Assembly: GCA_021780095.1 (NCBI GenBank)
Contig: JAJXZK010000322.1
Span: 1-15,273 of the forward strand
DNA from: Acidobacteriota bacterium
Lineage (GTDB): Bacteria; Acidobacteriota; Terriglobia; Terriglobales; Acidobacteriaceae
DNA: 15,273 nucleotides
Direction of reading: 5' to 3'
In this document: in pieces, positions 15,273 to 15,273 of the stretch
How positions within the stretch are numbered: the stretch's first letter is position 1
Layout: every line of letters begins with the position of its first letter
Made by a program: the position numbers and the translations under genes
The notes under the pieces: generated by a model
What the model saw: only the letters and a program-made list of their open reading frames with translations
Databases searched by the model: none
What the model was told of the DNA's origin: nothing

Positions 15273-15273
15273 A

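Noticed and set aside
1..15273. CRISPR arrays, tRNA/rRNA genes, insertion sequences, phage or toxin-antitoxin genes
   Set aside because: Looking for regular spaced repeats, tRNA-like cloverleafs, transposase motifs or small paired toxin/antitoxin genes turned up nothing supportable.

Overview
The window reads as a chromosomal piece of a GC-rich, Gram-negative soil-type bacterium, most likely an Acidobacteriota (Terriglobia-like). The best pointers are two 'VWFA-related' secreted proteins of the kind expanded in acidobacteria, together with a lipobox BON protein, a TatA subunit and a Tat-exported protein that imply a double-membrane envelope. No RNA gene, insertion sequence, phage gene or CRISPR array is visible. 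Twelve protein-coding genes are supported, and most of them concern the envelope, secretion or the cell surface.

Layout. Positions 1-189 are intergenic and hold a perfect inverted repeat (98-120). On the minus strand, 3811-190 is a three-gene run: a secreted VWFA-related protein (TTG start at 3811), a large imperfect hairpin directly after its stop (2521-2574), then a GT4 glycosyltransferase and a secreted GH76 glycosidase that overlap by 4 bp. Divergent from this, on the plus strand, a second VWFA-related protein (4046-5449) is followed 6 bp later by an EamA/DMT permease (5456-6379). The permease ends 7 bp from a convergent minus-strand pair: a B12-binding-type radical SAM protein (9322-7505) and a Tat-exported protein with five prenyltransferase/squalene-cyclase-type repeats (7454-6387). 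Upstream of that pair, beyond a near-ideal UUCG hairpin terminator (9391-9424), lies tatA (9702-9502), then an unrecognised 149-aa gene (10302-9853) and an 818-aa secreted protein of unknown function (12884-10428). A methyltransferase gene (13018-13719, plus) diverges from the 818-aa gene and converges, across a hairpin terminator (13753-13782), on a two-BON-domain lipoprotein (14378-13815, minus). A GNAT acetyltransferase (15272-14715, minus) runs to the window edge.

How the genes may work together. The GT4-GH76 pair looks like a small glycan assembly/trimming unit. TatA and the Tat-signal protein stand close together, but a terminator separates them, so the link is geographic only. The radical SAM/QW-repeat pair is the most unusual two-gene unit here; its substrate is not predictable from sequence. 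Nothing in the window proves a wholly new system. The strongest leads are that pair, the divergent VWFA genes (one with an intact metal site, one without), and the structured RNA between the VWFA and GT4 genes.
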